Assembly (NCBI RefSeq): GCF_019823065.1 | Contig: NZ_CP081966.1 | Span: forward strand, 3,255,501 to 3,319,500 | Origin: Pseudomonas mosselii | GTDB lineage: Bacteria > Pseudomonadota > Gammaproteobacteria > Pseudomonadales > Pseudomonadaceae | Reading direction: 5' to 3' | DNA: 64,000 bases | Shown here: positions 18,603 to 30,800 of the stretch, in pieces | Layout: the number at the start of each line of letters is the position of its first letter | Numbering within the stretch: position 1 is the first letter of the stretch | Position numbers and translations under genes: made by a program | Notes under the pieces: generated by a model | Database searches by the model: none | What the model saw: the letters and a program-made list of their open reading frames with translations, nothing else | Told to the model about the DNA's origin: nothing

Positions 18603-20612
18603 CTAATCCCGCGCCAACGCCTCGATCGGGTCCAACCGCGCCGCATTCCTCGCCGGCACGAAGCCGAACACGATTCCGATCAGCGTCGAACACACGAACG
18701 CCGTGACGATCGATCCCAGCGAAAACACCATTTCCCACTGCTTGACGAACAACGCGAACAAATAACCGATCCCATAGGACAACCCGATCCCGATCACCCC
18801 ACCGATCAGGCAGACCATCACCGCCTCCACCAGGAACTGCTGGCGGATATCGGACTGCCGCGCCCCCACCGCCATGCGAATGCCGATCTCCCGGGTCCGC
18901 TCGGTGACCGATACCAGCATGATGTTCATCACCCCGATCCCCCCGACCACCAGTGAAATCACTGCGATCAGCGACAGCAGCAAGGTCAGCGAGCGGCTGG
19001 TCTTCTGCACGGTCTGCATGATGCTGTCGAGGTTGTTGGTGAAGAAGTCCTTGGTGCCATGGCGCTGCAGCATCAGCTTGTTGACCTCCTCCTCCACCCG
19101 CCTGCTCGGCATGCCGTCCTTGATCCGCACACTGATGCTGTCCAGGTGGCGCTGGCCGAGCACCCGCCCGGCGGCGGTCTCGTAGGGCATCCACACGTTG
19201 AGCGTGTTGCCGGCGACGAACAGGTTCTTGTTCTCGGCGGTCACGCCGATCACCGTGCACGGCAGCTTGCCGACCAGGATAACCTGCCCCAGCGGGTTGA
19301 CCCCGTCGCCGAACAGGCGCTTGCGCGTGTTGTGGTCGATCACCACCACCTGCGCCTGGCGCCGGGCGTCGTCGGCGCTGAACACGATCCCCGAGGCCAG
19401 CGGAATGTTGCGCACCTGGAAGTACTGCTCGCTGACGCCGTTGAGCTGTACGTCGGCGTCGATGTTGCGGTAGCGCACCAGCGAGCTCTGGCCGATCACC
19501 GGCGTGGCGCTGTCGACGTAGTAGAGCGCGTTGAGCGCCGTCACATCGGCCGGCATCAAGGTCTCGATGGCCTTGGCCCGGCTGTCGCCGAAACTGGTGC
19601 CCGAATAGATGTCGATGGTGTTGCTGCCGATCGCCTGGATGTCCTTGAGCACGTAGCCCTTGGCGCCTTCGCCGATGGCCGAGATCGACACCACCGAGGT
19701 GATGCCGATGATGATCCCGAGCATGGTCAGCAAGGTGCGCATGCGGTGCGAGACCAGGGCGATCCAGGCCATCTTGAACGCCTCGCGGAACAAACCCAGG
19801 CTGGCCACCAGCCGTGGCCGCGCCTGCTCGACAGTCGGCGCGGCCGCGGCGGTCGGCGCCGGTGCCTCGGGCCGGGTGCGGCGGTCGCTGACGATCTGCC
19901 CGTCGCTGACCTCGATGATCCGCTCGGCGTGGGCGGCGACCTTGGGATCGTGGGTCACCAGGATTACCGTGTGCCCGGCAGCGTGCAGTTCCAGCAGGAT
20001 GTTCATCACCTCCTTGCCGCTGGCGGTGTCGAGGGCGCCGGTGGGTTCGTCGGCGAGGATCACCTCGCCGCCATTCATCAGCGCCCGACAGATGCTCACC
20101 CGCTGCTGTTGGCCGCCGGACAGCTGGCTCGGGCGGTGCGCCAGATGGCTCGCCAGGCCCAGCCGGCCGAGCAGTTCGCGGGCGCGGGCATGGCGCCCGG
20201 CCTGGGACACGCCGGCATACACCGCCGGGATCTCGACGTTGCGCAGGGCATCCAGGTGCGGCAACAGGTGGTAACGCTGGAAGATGAAACCAAAATGGTC
20301 GCGCCGCAGCGCGGCCAGGGCGTCGTCGTCCAGGTCACGGGTTTCCTGGCCGCTGACCTGGTAGCTGCCGGCGCTGGCATGGTCCAGGCAGCCGAGGATG
20401 TTCATCAGGGTCGACTTGCCCGAGCCCGAGGCGCCGATGATCGCCACCAGCTCACCGGCATGAATCTGCAGGTCGATGCCCTTGAGCGCCAGGAACTCAC
20501 GGTCGCCGGCCATGAAACTGCGGCTGACACGCTGCAGGCGCAGCAACGGCTGTTGCTGGTCAGCAGGCCGCGCCAGGTGCGGTGAAAGCTCGACGGTCAT
20601 GTTCATGCTCAC
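18603..20612 (-). CDS. macB: MacB-like ABC transporter (ATPase-permease) for lipopeptide export
   Basis: A 669-residue half-transporter. The N-terminal ATPase domain has Walker A GASGSGKS (60-67), signature LSGGQ (164-168) and Walker B VILADEP (185-191). A linker follows, then a FtsX/MacB permease with one helix near 287-310, a large periplasmic domain (about 312-535) and three C-terminal helices, ending ALARD. The start overlaps the macA stop (GTGA), so the two are translationally coupled; ATGs at 20606 and 20600 are alternative starts. In Pseudomonas lipopeptide clusters (xantholysin, entolysin, putisolvin) macA-macB directly follow the last synthetase gene and work with an outer-membrane TolC-type protein in secretion. 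No outer-membrane factor is encoded here. Confidence 0.94.
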   Translation of the reverse strand: MSMNMTVELSPHLARPADQQQPLLRLQRVSRSFMAGDREFLALKGIDLQIHAGELVAIIGASGSGKSTLMNILGCLDHASAGSYQVSGQETRDLDDDALAALRRDHFGFIFQRYHLLPHLDALRNVEIPAVYAGVSQAGRHARARELLGRLGLASHLAHRPSQLSGGQQQRVSICRALMNGGEVILADEPTGALDTASGKEVMNILLELHAAGHTVILVTHDPKVAAHAERIIEVSDGQIVSDRRTRPEAPAPTAAAAPTVEQARPRLVASLGLFREAFKMAWIALVSHRMRTLLTMLGIIIGITSVVSISAIGEGAKGYVLKDIQAIGSNTIDIYSGTSFGDSRAKAIETLMPADVTALNALYYVDSATPVIGQSSLVRYRNIDADVQLNGVSEQYFQVRNIPLASGIVFSADDARRQAQVVVIDHNTRKRLFGDGVNPLGQVILVGKLPCTVIGVTAENKNLFVAGNTLNVWMPYETAAGRVLGQRHLDSISVRIKDGMPSRRVEEEVNKLMLQRHGTKDFFTNNLDSIMQTVQKTSRSLTLLLSLIAVISLVVGGIGVMNIMLVSVTERTREIGIRMAVGARQSDIRQQFLVEAVMVCLIGGVIGIGLSYGIGYLFALFVKQWEMVFSLGSIVTAFVCSTLIGIVFGFVPARNAARLDPIEALARD

Positions 20613-21763
20613 GCCCCCGCCTCGCCCGACACCGGCTCGCCGATCACCACCCGATCGCCTTCGGCCAGGCCATCCTTGACCTGCACCTTGACGTTGTTGT
20701 TGATCCCCGCCTGGACCTTGCGCACCTGGGCGAAGCCCTTGGCGTCGATCACCCTTACCGGGAAACTGCCGTCGGCGTCGCGCGGCCCCAGCGCCGCCAC
20801 CGGCACGGTGAGCACGCCCTGGGCGGTGTCGAGTACGATGCGCACCTGGGCGGTCATCGAGATGCGCAGGCGGTGCTCGGGGTTGGGTACCTCGAACAGT
20901 GCGTTGTAGAACACCGCGCTGGCCTGCTTGGCCGCGCCGCTGTTCTTGTCGCTGCTCTCCAGGTAGTTCTGCGGCGCGGGCTCCGTGCCGCGCAGCTTTG
21001 CGTAATAGCGCTGGTCATCGCCGAGGATGGTGAAGTACACCTGCTGGCCGGGGCTGATATGGATCACGTCGGCCTCCGACACCTGGGCCTTGATGGTCAT
21101 GGTGTCGAGATCGGCCAGTTTGAGGATCACCGGCGCCAACTGGTTGGAGATCACCGTCTGGCCTTCCTGGGTGACGATGCCCACCACATGGCCATTGATC
21201 GGCGCGACGATGCGGGTGTAGCCGAGGTTGACCCTGGCGGTGTCGATCTGTACCCGGGCGCTCTTGATCTGCGCGTCCAGCGAGCGCAGGTTGGCCTGCT
21301 GCACCTCGAACTCGGACTCGGCGCTCTCGAAATCCTGGCGCGAAATCGACTCGTCGTCCTGCAGCACCTCGTACCGCTCGTAGACCCGCCTGGCCTGCTT
21401 GAGCTTGGCCTGCACCGAGCGGCGCTCGGCCTGCAGCTTCTCCTCGTCGACCTCGGCCTGGCGCAGGGTGTTCTGCGGCACCAGCGGGTCGATCTCGGCC
21501 AGCCACTGGCCCTCGCTGACCTTGTCACCGAGCTTGACCTTCAGCGACTTGAGCTGCCCGGAAACCTGGGCGCCAACGTCCACCTGGCGGATGCCCTCCA
21601 GGGTGCCGGTGGCCAGCACCGCGTTCTCGATGTCGCCACGTTCGACCGTGGCGGTGATGTACTGCGGCGGCTTGGCCGGGGCCTGCACCGCGTACAGCAC
21701 GATGCCGGCGACCAGGACCGCGGCGAGCCCAAGGGTGATCTTGCGAAACTTCGTCTTTTCCAT
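20609..21763 (-). CDS. macA: MacA-like periplasmic adaptor for lipopeptide export
   Basis: A 384-residue membrane-fusion protein. A single N-terminal helix (about 8-28) anchors it in the inner membrane. Then come the first lipoyl half (ATGTLEGIRQVDVGAQVSGQ), an alpha-helical hairpin (about 100-175), the second lipoyl half (RIVAPINGHVVG), a beta-barrel and a membrane-proximal domain. It would join MacB to an outer-membrane channel. GGAAG lies about 12 nt before the ATG. A strong hairpin separates it from xtlC by 66 nt, so export genes are probably read through from the synthetase operon at a lowered or separately controlled level. Confidence 0.94.
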   Translation of the reverse strand: MEKTKFRKITLGLAAVLVAGIVLYAVQAPAKPPQYITATVERGDIENAVLATGTLEGIRQVDVGAQVSGQLKSLKVKLGDKVSEGQWLAEIDPLVPQNTLRQAEVDEEKLQAERRSVQAKLKQARRVYERYEVLQDDESISRQDFESAESEFEVQQANLRSLDAQIKSARVQIDTARVNLGYTRIVAPINGHVVGIVTQEGQTVISNQLAPVILKLADLDTMTIKAQVSEADVIHISPGQQVYFTILGDDQRYYAKLRGTEPAPQNYLESSDKNSGAAKQASAVFYNALFEVPNPEHRLRISMTAQVRIVLDTAQGVLTVPVAALGPRDADGSFPVRVIDAKGFAQVRKVQAGINNNVKVQVKDGLAEGDRVVIGEPVSGEAGA

Positions 21764-21794
21764 AAAACCGTTCTTCCAGAATCCGCTGAGGTCC

Positions 21795-21823
21795 CGTGGG
21801 CGCGGGCATGGCCCGCGCCCACG
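21795..21823 (-). promoter_or_regulatory. Strong intercistronic hairpin between xtlC and macA
   Basis: A perfect inverted repeat with a stem of 13 bp (CGTGGGCGCGGGC and its complement) and a 3-nt loop lies just after the xtlC stop. No T-run follows on the transcribed strand, so it is more likely a partial terminator, RNA-stabilising end or processing signal than a full terminator. Confidence 0.6.
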
Positions 21824-21829
21824 ACGGTG

Positions 21830-24800
21830 TTACTGCTTCACCCTGCCGTGATACAGGGCCTGCCCGTCATGCCACCACGCCGCCAGGCTGAACACATCCG
21901 GCACCTTGAGGATGCTGAAGTGGTTGCCCGGCCCCTGCCATACCTCCAGTTGCGGCAGCCACTCGCGCCAGCCCTGCTCCATGGCCTGCTGTTCACGCTG
22001 GTTGCCGGCGAGATCCAGGCTCGGATCAGCCACCAGTACCAGCCGCGCCAGACCGTTGAACCCGCCGTCGGGACGGTACACCGTGCGCAGGGCCGTGGCG
22101 AAGGTCCGCACCACGCCCTCGAGCGCCTGAGCCGAAGAACGCGACGGCATCAGGCCGACCCGCACCATGGCCGCGTGCAACTGGCGCAGTTGCTCCTGAT
22201 CGTCAGCTTCGGCAAAGGCCGCAGGTTCGATGCCCAACGACTTGCCGGTGGACAGCTGCAACGACTCGATCAGCCGCTGCAGGGCCTGGGTAAAGGTGTA
22301 CGGTTTGCCGCAACTGCCCCCCGCGCCCGGCGCCTCGCTGTCGATCAGGGTCAGGGAGCGCACTTCACGCCCCTTGGCCTGCAGGCGTAGCGCCATGGCA
22401 TGGGCCACCCAGCCACCGAACGAATGCCCGACCAGGTTCAACGGGCCTTCGGGGTACAGCGCCTCGATGGCCCGGACATGGCAGTCGGCGGCGGCCTCCA
22501 CCGCGCTGTGCGGCACCTCACCCACGGCAAGGCCCCGGGCCTGCAAGCCATGCACCGGCCAGTCCGGCCCCAGCGCCTCGGCCAGGCCGATAAAGCTGGT
22601 CACGCTGTCACCGGCCCCCGGCACGCAGAACACCGGCACATGGGACGGCGTACCGCTCTGGATCGCCAGCAGCGGCTGGTGCGCCGGCGGCAACAGACCG
22701 GGAGCGGCCTGCATCGCCTGCGCGATGGCCTGGCCCAACACCGCCGCCTGCGGATCCTGCACCATGCTCTGGTGGTCGCCCGGCACGCTCAGGCAATGCA
22801 ACGCCTGCCCCGGCAAGGCCTCGGCCCAACCCAGGGTCGGGCTGTCGGTGACGATGCCGGCGCTGCGCTGCTCGGCCAGGAACAGGTGCAGTGGCACCGG
22901 CAACGGTGCCAGGCGGTAATGCGCCAAGGCATGCCCATGGGCCAGGTGACGCTCGAAGAAGTGGCGCAATTGCCCGTCGCTGGCCTGGACCAGCCCGGGC
23001 ACCAGGAGCTGGCGCTCACGGCAGTGGGCGAGCAGCGCATCGAAGGCCAGCGCCCCGGGCTGCAATGCCTCGATTTCGGCCAACTGCGCCGCCCCCGCCT
23101 CGCCCTGCGCCTGCCAATGCACCCGGCAATGCAGCAACAGCTGTCCTTGCAACAGATGCGGCCCTTGCCAGCGCGCCTTGCCCTGGTCGCTCAGGCGCGG
23201 CACGTAGGTGTCGATGAGGCCGACGAAGGCCACCGGCTCGTCCGCGCCCAGCAACTGCGCGGCCACCTCGTAGGCCAGCACGCCGCCGAACGACCAGCCC
23301 GCCAGCCGATACGGCCCGTGGGGCTGCACGGCGCGGATCCGCTCTACCAGGCGCGCCGCCAGGCACTCCATAGTGTTCAGCTGCGCTTCCCCGGGGGCGA
23401 CGCCAGCCAGGCCGTAGACGGGGAAATTACCTTCGATATGCCGCCCCAGGACCGGGAAGTACAGGTCCAGGCCACTGAACTCGTGGATCAGGAACAATGC
23501 CGGCTGACTGCCTGCGGCGCGCACCGTGACCAGGCCTTCGTCCTCGTCCGCGCCCTCGCCCAGGCGCGCTGCCAGGGTGGCGATGGTCGGGTGCTGGAAC
23601 AACTCCGCCAGGGTCGTGTGCAGGCCTGCCTGGCGCATCTCGCCCACCAGGCGGATCGCCGACAGCGAATGCCCGCCCAGTTCGAAGAAGCTGTCATGGC
23701 GCCCCACCCGCTCGACTTCCAGCACCTGCGCCCACAGCGCGGCCAACGCCTGCTCGACCGGCGTTGCAGCGGCCTCGAACACCGCCACTGCAAGGTCCTG
23801 GGCACCTGGCAGTGGCAACGCCCGGCGGTCGACCTTGCCATTGTTGGTCAACGGCAGCGCCGCAAGCGCGACGAACGCCGCCGGCAGCATGTACTCCGGC
23901 AGCCGTTCGCGCAGGAAGCCACGCAGCGCCACACCATCGAGGGCCGTGTCGGTGCGGGTGTACCAGGCCACCAGGCGCAGCGGCCCCTGTTCCAGGCGCA
24001 GGGCCATGACCACGACTTCGTCGACGCCCGGGCACTGGGCCAGGTGCTGCTCGATCTCGCCCAGCTCGATGCGGAAGCCACGGATCTTCACCTGATCGTC
24101 GGTGCGGCCCAGGCATTCCAGCTGGCCGTCATCACGCCAGCGGGCCAGGTCGCCGGTGCGGTACAACCTCGCGCCAGGCCCAGCACCGAACGGGTCGTCG
24201 AGGAAACGTTCGGCCGTCAGTTGCGGGCGATTCAGGTAGCCCAGCGCGACGCCGTCGCCGCCAATGTACAGCTCGCCAGTCACGCCTTCGGGCAACAGCC
24301 GCCCGTGTGCATCGAGGACATAGGCCGTGGTATTGCCGATCGGGCCGCCGATCGGCACGTGCTCGGCGCCGTCGGCCACGGCCCGCACGGTGCAGGCGGT
24401 GGCGAAGGTGGTGGTCTCGGTGGGCCCGTAGCAGTGCACCAGGCGCAGGCTCGGCGCCCGCGCCAGCAACGCCCGGAAACTGGCGGGCTCGCCGCGCTCG
24501 CCGCCGCACAGCAGGACCCGCAGCCCTGCCAGGGCCTCGGGGATCAGCTGCACATACTGGTTGAACAGCGCCGTGGTGACGAACATCACGCTGGCGCCGC
24601 CCTGGCGCAACGCGCTGGCGAACTGCGCCGGCTCGACCAGGGTCTGGTGATCGATCACCAGCACCTGGCCGCCGTTGAGCAGGCCGCCCCAGACATCCAG
24701 GGTGGCGGCGTCGAACGCCGGGTTGGAGACAAAGGCGAAACGGTCGCTGGCGTCGAAGTCGGCATAGCCGTTGTTCAGCACCAGCCGGGTGATGCCGCGA

Positions 24801-27800
24801 TGGGTCACCCGCACTCCCTTCGGCGTGCCGGTGGAGCCCGAGGTGTACATCACGTAGGCCACCGCGTCGGCCTCCTGCGCGAGGTTTGGGTTGTGCGCCG
24901 GCTGGTCGTCGAGGGCCAGGCAATCCAGATCGATGCGCCGCGCCTCGCATTCCGCCGCCAGGCTGCCGAGGGTCAGCAGCGCCACCGCCTGGCAGTCCTG
25001 AACCATGAATGCCTGACGCTCGGCCGGGGCGTTGATGTCCAACGGCACATAGATGGCCGCGCACTTGAGCACGGCCAGTTGCGCCACCAGCAACGGCAAC
25101 GAACGCGGCAGCAGGATCGCCACCGGGTCACCTGCCGCCACGCCCTCGCCGATCAGCCAATGGGCCAGGCGGTTGGCTTGCTCGTTGAGTTCGCCATAGG
25201 TGAGTTGACGTTCATCATGGCGCGCCGCCAGCGCAAGCGGGTGCCGCGCCACTTGCTGCTCGAACAGACGCTGCACGGGCAGTTGCCGCGGGTAGTCACG
25301 CTGCGTGGCGTTGTAACCCACCAAGAGCCGCTGGCGTTCGTCGGCCGGCACGATGTCCAGCTGTTCCAGGCCTCGCTCGGGATCCTGCGCCAGGGCCTCG
25401 ACCAGGTTTTCCAGCGCCTGCTGCAGATAACCGCACAGGCGCCGCGCATCCAGGCCCGGCGCGCACTGCGCGGTCAGGCCGAAGCCTTCGCCCAGGTCGT
25501 CGATGCTCAGGGCCAGCGGGTAGTTGCTGCGTTCCTCGGCATGCAGCAGCTCGATGCCTTCCCACGCACGCCCGGCCGCGCTGTCGCGGACCAGGGCCGT
25601 GGCACTGTGGCGGTAGTTGAGCAAGGCACTGAACAGTGGCGCGCCAGGCGGCAGCGCGCTGCAGCGCTGGGCCAGAGCCAGTTGCGCATGCTCGTGCACC
25701 AGCAGCCCGGTGAGCCGGCGGTGGGTGTCGAGCAACGCCTCGCGTACCGGCAGGCGGCCCACCTCCAGACGCAGCGGCAAGGTGTTGATGAACACGCCCA
25801 GGGCGCGCTCCACGCCTTCGCCACCCTGCAGGCGACCGAGCAGCACGGTGCCGAACACCACGCTGTCGCGCCCCGACAACTGCCCCAGCACCATCCCCCA
25901 GGCCAAGTGCATCAGGCTAGCGGCACCGACACCCAGCAATCGCGCTTGCTCGCGCAGGCATCGCGCCAGCCCGTCGTCCAGCAGTATCCGAGCTTCGGCC
26001 TCGGCGCCCTGATGCGCCAGCGGATGCGGTCCGTAGGGCAAGGTTGGCTCGTCAATGTCGCCCAGTTGTTCGCGGAAGAACGCCTCGTGCCCGGCCTCGT
26101 CCGCGCCGTGCAGCACCTGGGCGATGTAGTTGCGGTACGGCACCGGCGCGGGCAACCGGTGCTGCTCGCCAAGCAGGCAGGCCTGCAGTTCGGCGCGCAG
26201 CACATCCTGGGCCACATGGTCCATGACCAGGTGGTGGAACAGCAAGGTCGCGGTGATGCGACCGCTGGCCGGGTCCTGGCTGTGCAGCAAGCGCAGCATG
26301 GGGGCGCGGGTCAGGTCCAGGCGCAAGACCGGCGGCGTCTGCGGGGTCACCTCCTGTACCGGCAGCGATGCCTGGCGCCACACCACCTGCACCGGTTCGG
26401 CGAGGCCGTCCCAGTACAGCGAGGAACGCAGGATATCGTGACGGGCGATTACCTGGTCCAAGGCCCGCTGCAGCGCCTCCAGCCGCGCGCGGTCGGCCAC
26501 GGCGAAACGCGCCTGCAACAGGTACGGATCATCACCCTCGCTGGCCAGGTGGTGGTAGAGAATCCCCGCCTGCAGCGGCCCCAGCGGGTAGATGTCCTGC
26601 ACATTGGCGGCACCACCCGGGACCTGGGCGACGATGCGGTCGATGGCCGCCTGGTCCAGCGCCACCAGCGCCAGCAGGTCCGGGGTGATGCGTCGGCAGC
26701 CGGCGCCAATACGGTTGGCCGGCACCCGGGGCCCGCCATGCTGGCCCAGGGTCGCGGCCAGGGCGGCCAGGGTCGGCTCGGCGAACAACACGCGGATATC
26801 CGCCTCCAGGCCCTCGGCACGCAGGCGGGCAATCAGGGTCACCGCCAGCAGCGAGTGGCCGCCCAGTTCGAAGAAGTGGTCCTGGCGCCCTACCCTCGAC
26901 ACGTTCAGCAGCTCGGCCCAAAGCGCTGCCAGATGGGTTTCGGCCTCGCCTTGCGGCGCCTCGTAGGCACGGCTGAGCACAGACTCGGCGCCGGGCTCGG
27001 GCAGCGCCTGGCGGTCGAGCTTGCCGTTGGCGGTCAGCGGCATGGCCGGCATCGCCACATAGGCCGACGGCACCATGTAGTCCGGCAGCTGCGCCAGGGC
27101 ATGCCGACGTAGTGACTCGATTCCAGGCGCCTCATCATGGGCGGTAAACCAGGCGACCAACCGTTCGCCACGCAGCAGCACCGCCACTTCACGAATGGCC
27201 GGATGACTGGCCAGGCAGGCCTCGATCTCGCCCAGTTCGATGCGCAGGCCATGCAGCTTGACCTGGAAATCGTCGCGGCCGAGGAATTCCAGCTCGCCGT
27301 CGGCGCGGCGGCGCACCAGGTCGCCGCTGCGGTATAGGCGCTCACCGACCACGAACGGGCTGTCGCCGAAGCGCTCGGCGTCCAGTTCGGGCAGGCCCAG
27401 GTAGCCACGGGCCACGCCGACGCCGCCGATGTGCAGCTCGCCCACTACGCCACGGGGCACCGGCAGGCCGTTGCGGTCGAGCACGTACAGCCGGGTATTG
27501 GCGATCGGCCGGCCGATCGGTGGCGCGCTTACAGGCAGCGCTTGCCCAGGCTCCAGGGTCCAGACGCTGCAATCGACGGTAGCCTCGGTCGGGCCATAGA
27601 CGTTGTGCAGCCGCACCTGTGGCAGGCGCTCGCGCACCTGTTGCAGCAATGCCGTGGTCAGCTCGCCGCCGCCGCAGACGATATCGGTGAGGCTGTCGCA
27701 GGCCGCGCTGGCCTCCAGGGCAAGGAACTGCTGCAGCAGCGCCGGCACGAACTGCACCACGCTGACCCGCTGGCGCTGGATCAGCGCCGCCAGGTAGGCC

Positions 27801-30800
27801 GGATCGCGCTGGCCGTCCGGACGCGCCAGCACCAGGCGCAGGCCGGCGCACAGCGGCCAGAACAATTCCCACACCGAGGCGTCGAAGCTCACCGGGGTCT
27901 TGTGCAGCAGCGCGCCCTCGACGGTCGGGGCGATCAGCCGCGAGCTCCAGTGCACCAGGTTGCACAGGCTGCGGTGCTCGACCATCACCCCTTTCGGCGT
28001 GCCCGTGGAGCCGGAGGTGTAGATCACGTAAGCCAGGTGGCGGGCCCCCAGCCCCGGGACTTGCGGATTGTCCGGCGACTGGCCGGCCCAGGCCGGCTGA
28101 TCGAGGTCCAGGCGCGGTACCCGGCTGTCGGCGAAGCGCCCGCGGCTGCCGGCATCCACCAGCAACGCCAGCGGCGCGCTGTCGGCAAGCATGTAGGCCA
28201 GGCGTTCGTCGGGGTAGCCCGGGTCCAGCGGCACGTAAGCGCCGCCGGCCTTGAGCACCGCCAGCAGTCCGACCAGCAACTGCGGCCCACGGGCCAGGCA
28301 CACCGCGACCCGGCTGTCGGCGACCACGCCCTGGGCGATCAGTTGATGGGCCAGGCGGTTGGCCGCCTCGTTCAGTTGCCGGTAGCTCATCTGGCCGTCC
28401 TCGGCCTGCACCGCCAACGCCTGCGGCATGCGCGCCACCTGCGCCTCGAACAACGCCTGCACCGGTTGCTGCAAGCCGCCGACCAATTCGCTGGCATTGC
28501 AGGTCACCAGCTCCTGGCGACGCTCGGCGGCGCCCAGCAGCTCGACCTTCGCCGGCACCGCCTGGTCACTGCCGGCCATCGCCCATAGCAGTTGTTCCAG
28601 GTAGCCGACATGGCGCTCGATGGTCGCCCGGTCGAACAGCGCCGTGGCGAACTCCAGGGCACCGCCGTAGCCGTCGGCGGTCTCGCCCAGGCTCAGGGTC
28701 AGGTCGAACTTGGCGAAGGTCTGCGCGCCGCCCAGCGCCTCCAGTTGCAGGTCGCCCAGTTGCAGGGCCTCGGCCGGGACGCCGTTCCAGGCCAGCGACA
28801 CCTGGTACAGCGGGGTATGGGCCAGGCTGCGCGGCGGGTGCAGCAGTTCCACCACCTGTTCGAACGGCAGGTCCTGATGGTCCTGGGCCTGGCTGACGCA
28901 GGCCTTGACCCGCGCCAACAGCGCGCCGACGTCCGGCAGTCCGGCGGTATCGATGCGCAGGGCCAGGGAGTTGACGAACAGCCCGATCAGCCCTTCGACC
29001 TCGACCTGCCGACGGTTGGCCACCGGCGTGCCGATCACCACCTCGGCCTGGCCGGACAGCCGCGCCAGCAGCGCCGCCCAGGCGGCGCCGAACAGCATGA
29101 ACGGGGTGACCCCGTGGCGCAGGCACAGTGCCTTGAGGTCTTCGCTCAGACGCCGGTCCAAACGTATCTCGACCCGGTCACCGTGATAGTCCTGGCGGGC
29201 CGGCCGCGGCCGGTCGGTCGGCAGGGTCAGCAGCACCGGCGCGCCGGCCAGTGCCTGTTGCCAGTATTCGCCCTGGCGCTGCAGCGCCTCGCCGGCCAGC
29301 CAGCGGCGCTGCCACAGGGCGTAGTCGCCGTACTGGATCGCCAGCGCCGGCAGTGGGTCGTCGCGCCCTGCGCTGAAGGCCTGGTACAGCGCCGCCAGCT
29401 CCTGGGTGAACACCCCCATCGACCAGCCATCGGCGACGATATGGTGCAAGGTCAGCAGCAGCACATGATGCTCCGCCGCCAGGCACAGCAGGCGGCCGCG
29501 CACCGGCAACTGGTGCGCCAGGTCGAAGGGCAGCAGCGCTTCGGCGTGCATCAGTTCGGGCAGCTGCTGCTCGGCGCCGCGCAGGTCGTGCCAGACCAGG
29601 GCGAAGCCACCGCGCCCTGGGGCCACGCGCACCCGCGCCTCGGCGCCTTCCTGGGTGAAGTGGCTGCGCAGGCTTTCGTGACGCTCGATGATGCGCGCAA
29701 GTGCCCGCTCCAGCGCCGCACGGTCCAGCGGGCCGCGCATGACCAAGCCCAGGGGAATATGGTAGGCGGCGCTGGCATCGTCCATCTGCGCCAGGAACCA
29801 CAGGCGCTGCTGGGCGAACGACAGCGGCAGGGACTGGCCACGGGGCGTCGGTTCGATGGCCGGCAGCACCTCGCCGCCGCGCTCGGCCAGGGTCGCCGCC
29901 ACCGCCAGCAGACGGTCATCGGCGAACAGCTCGCCCAGCGACAACTCCCGGCCGAGGCGTGCACGCACCTGGCCGACCATGCGCATGGCCAGCAGCGAAT
30001 GGCCGCCCAGTTCGAAGAAGCGGTCCTGGCGCCCCACCCGTTCCAGCTGCAGCAGCTCGCACCAGAGCTCGGCCAGGGCCGTTTCCAGGGCGCCTTCGGC
30101 GGCTTCGTGGGCCTGGCTGGCCGACGCCTCGCGCTCAGGCAACGGCAGCGCCCGGCGGTCGACCTTGCCGTTGGCGGTCAATGGCCAGGCATCCAGGCGC
30201 ACCAGGGCCGCCGGCACCATGTAGGCCGGCAGGCGCTGCTGCAGGGCGGCGCGCAGGGCACCGACCGGCTGCGCCTCGGGGCCGGCAATGTAGTAGGCCA
30301 CCAGTCGCGGCTGGCCGGGCTGGTCCTCGCGGGCCAGCACCAGCGCTTCGGCGACGCCGGGCAAGGCCAGCAGTTGTGCCTCGATCTCGCCCAGCTCGAT
30401 GCGCAGGCCGCGCACCTTCACCTGGTCGTCGTTGCGGCCCAGGTAGTCCAGGGTGCCGTCGGCGTTCCAGCGGGCCAGGTCGCCAGTGCGGTACATGCGT
30501 GCGCCGGGCTGCTCGCTGAACGGGTCGTCGAGGAAGCGCTCGGCCGTCAGTTGCGCACGGTTCAGATAGCCCCGCGCCACCCCGGCACCGCCCACGTAGA
30601 GCTCGCCGGTCACGCCGCACGGTACCAGTTGCCGCGCCTCGTCCAGCAGGTAGACCCGGGCATTGGCGATCGGCCGGCCGATGTCCAGCGCCCCGCCCGG
30701 CAGCACCAGGCCGGAGGTGGCGACCACCGTCGCCTCGGTGGGGCCGTAGTTGTTGACCACCACGCAGCCCGGATCGCTGGTGAACTGGCGCAGGCGGTCG

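Noticed and set aside
22400..27112. Plus-strand open frame of 1570 codons opposite xtlC
   Set aside because: A shadow frame: high GC makes stops rare antisense to NRPS genes. The translation is low-complexity (rich in Gln, His, Arg, Val) without domains, and the opposite strand is a certain gene.
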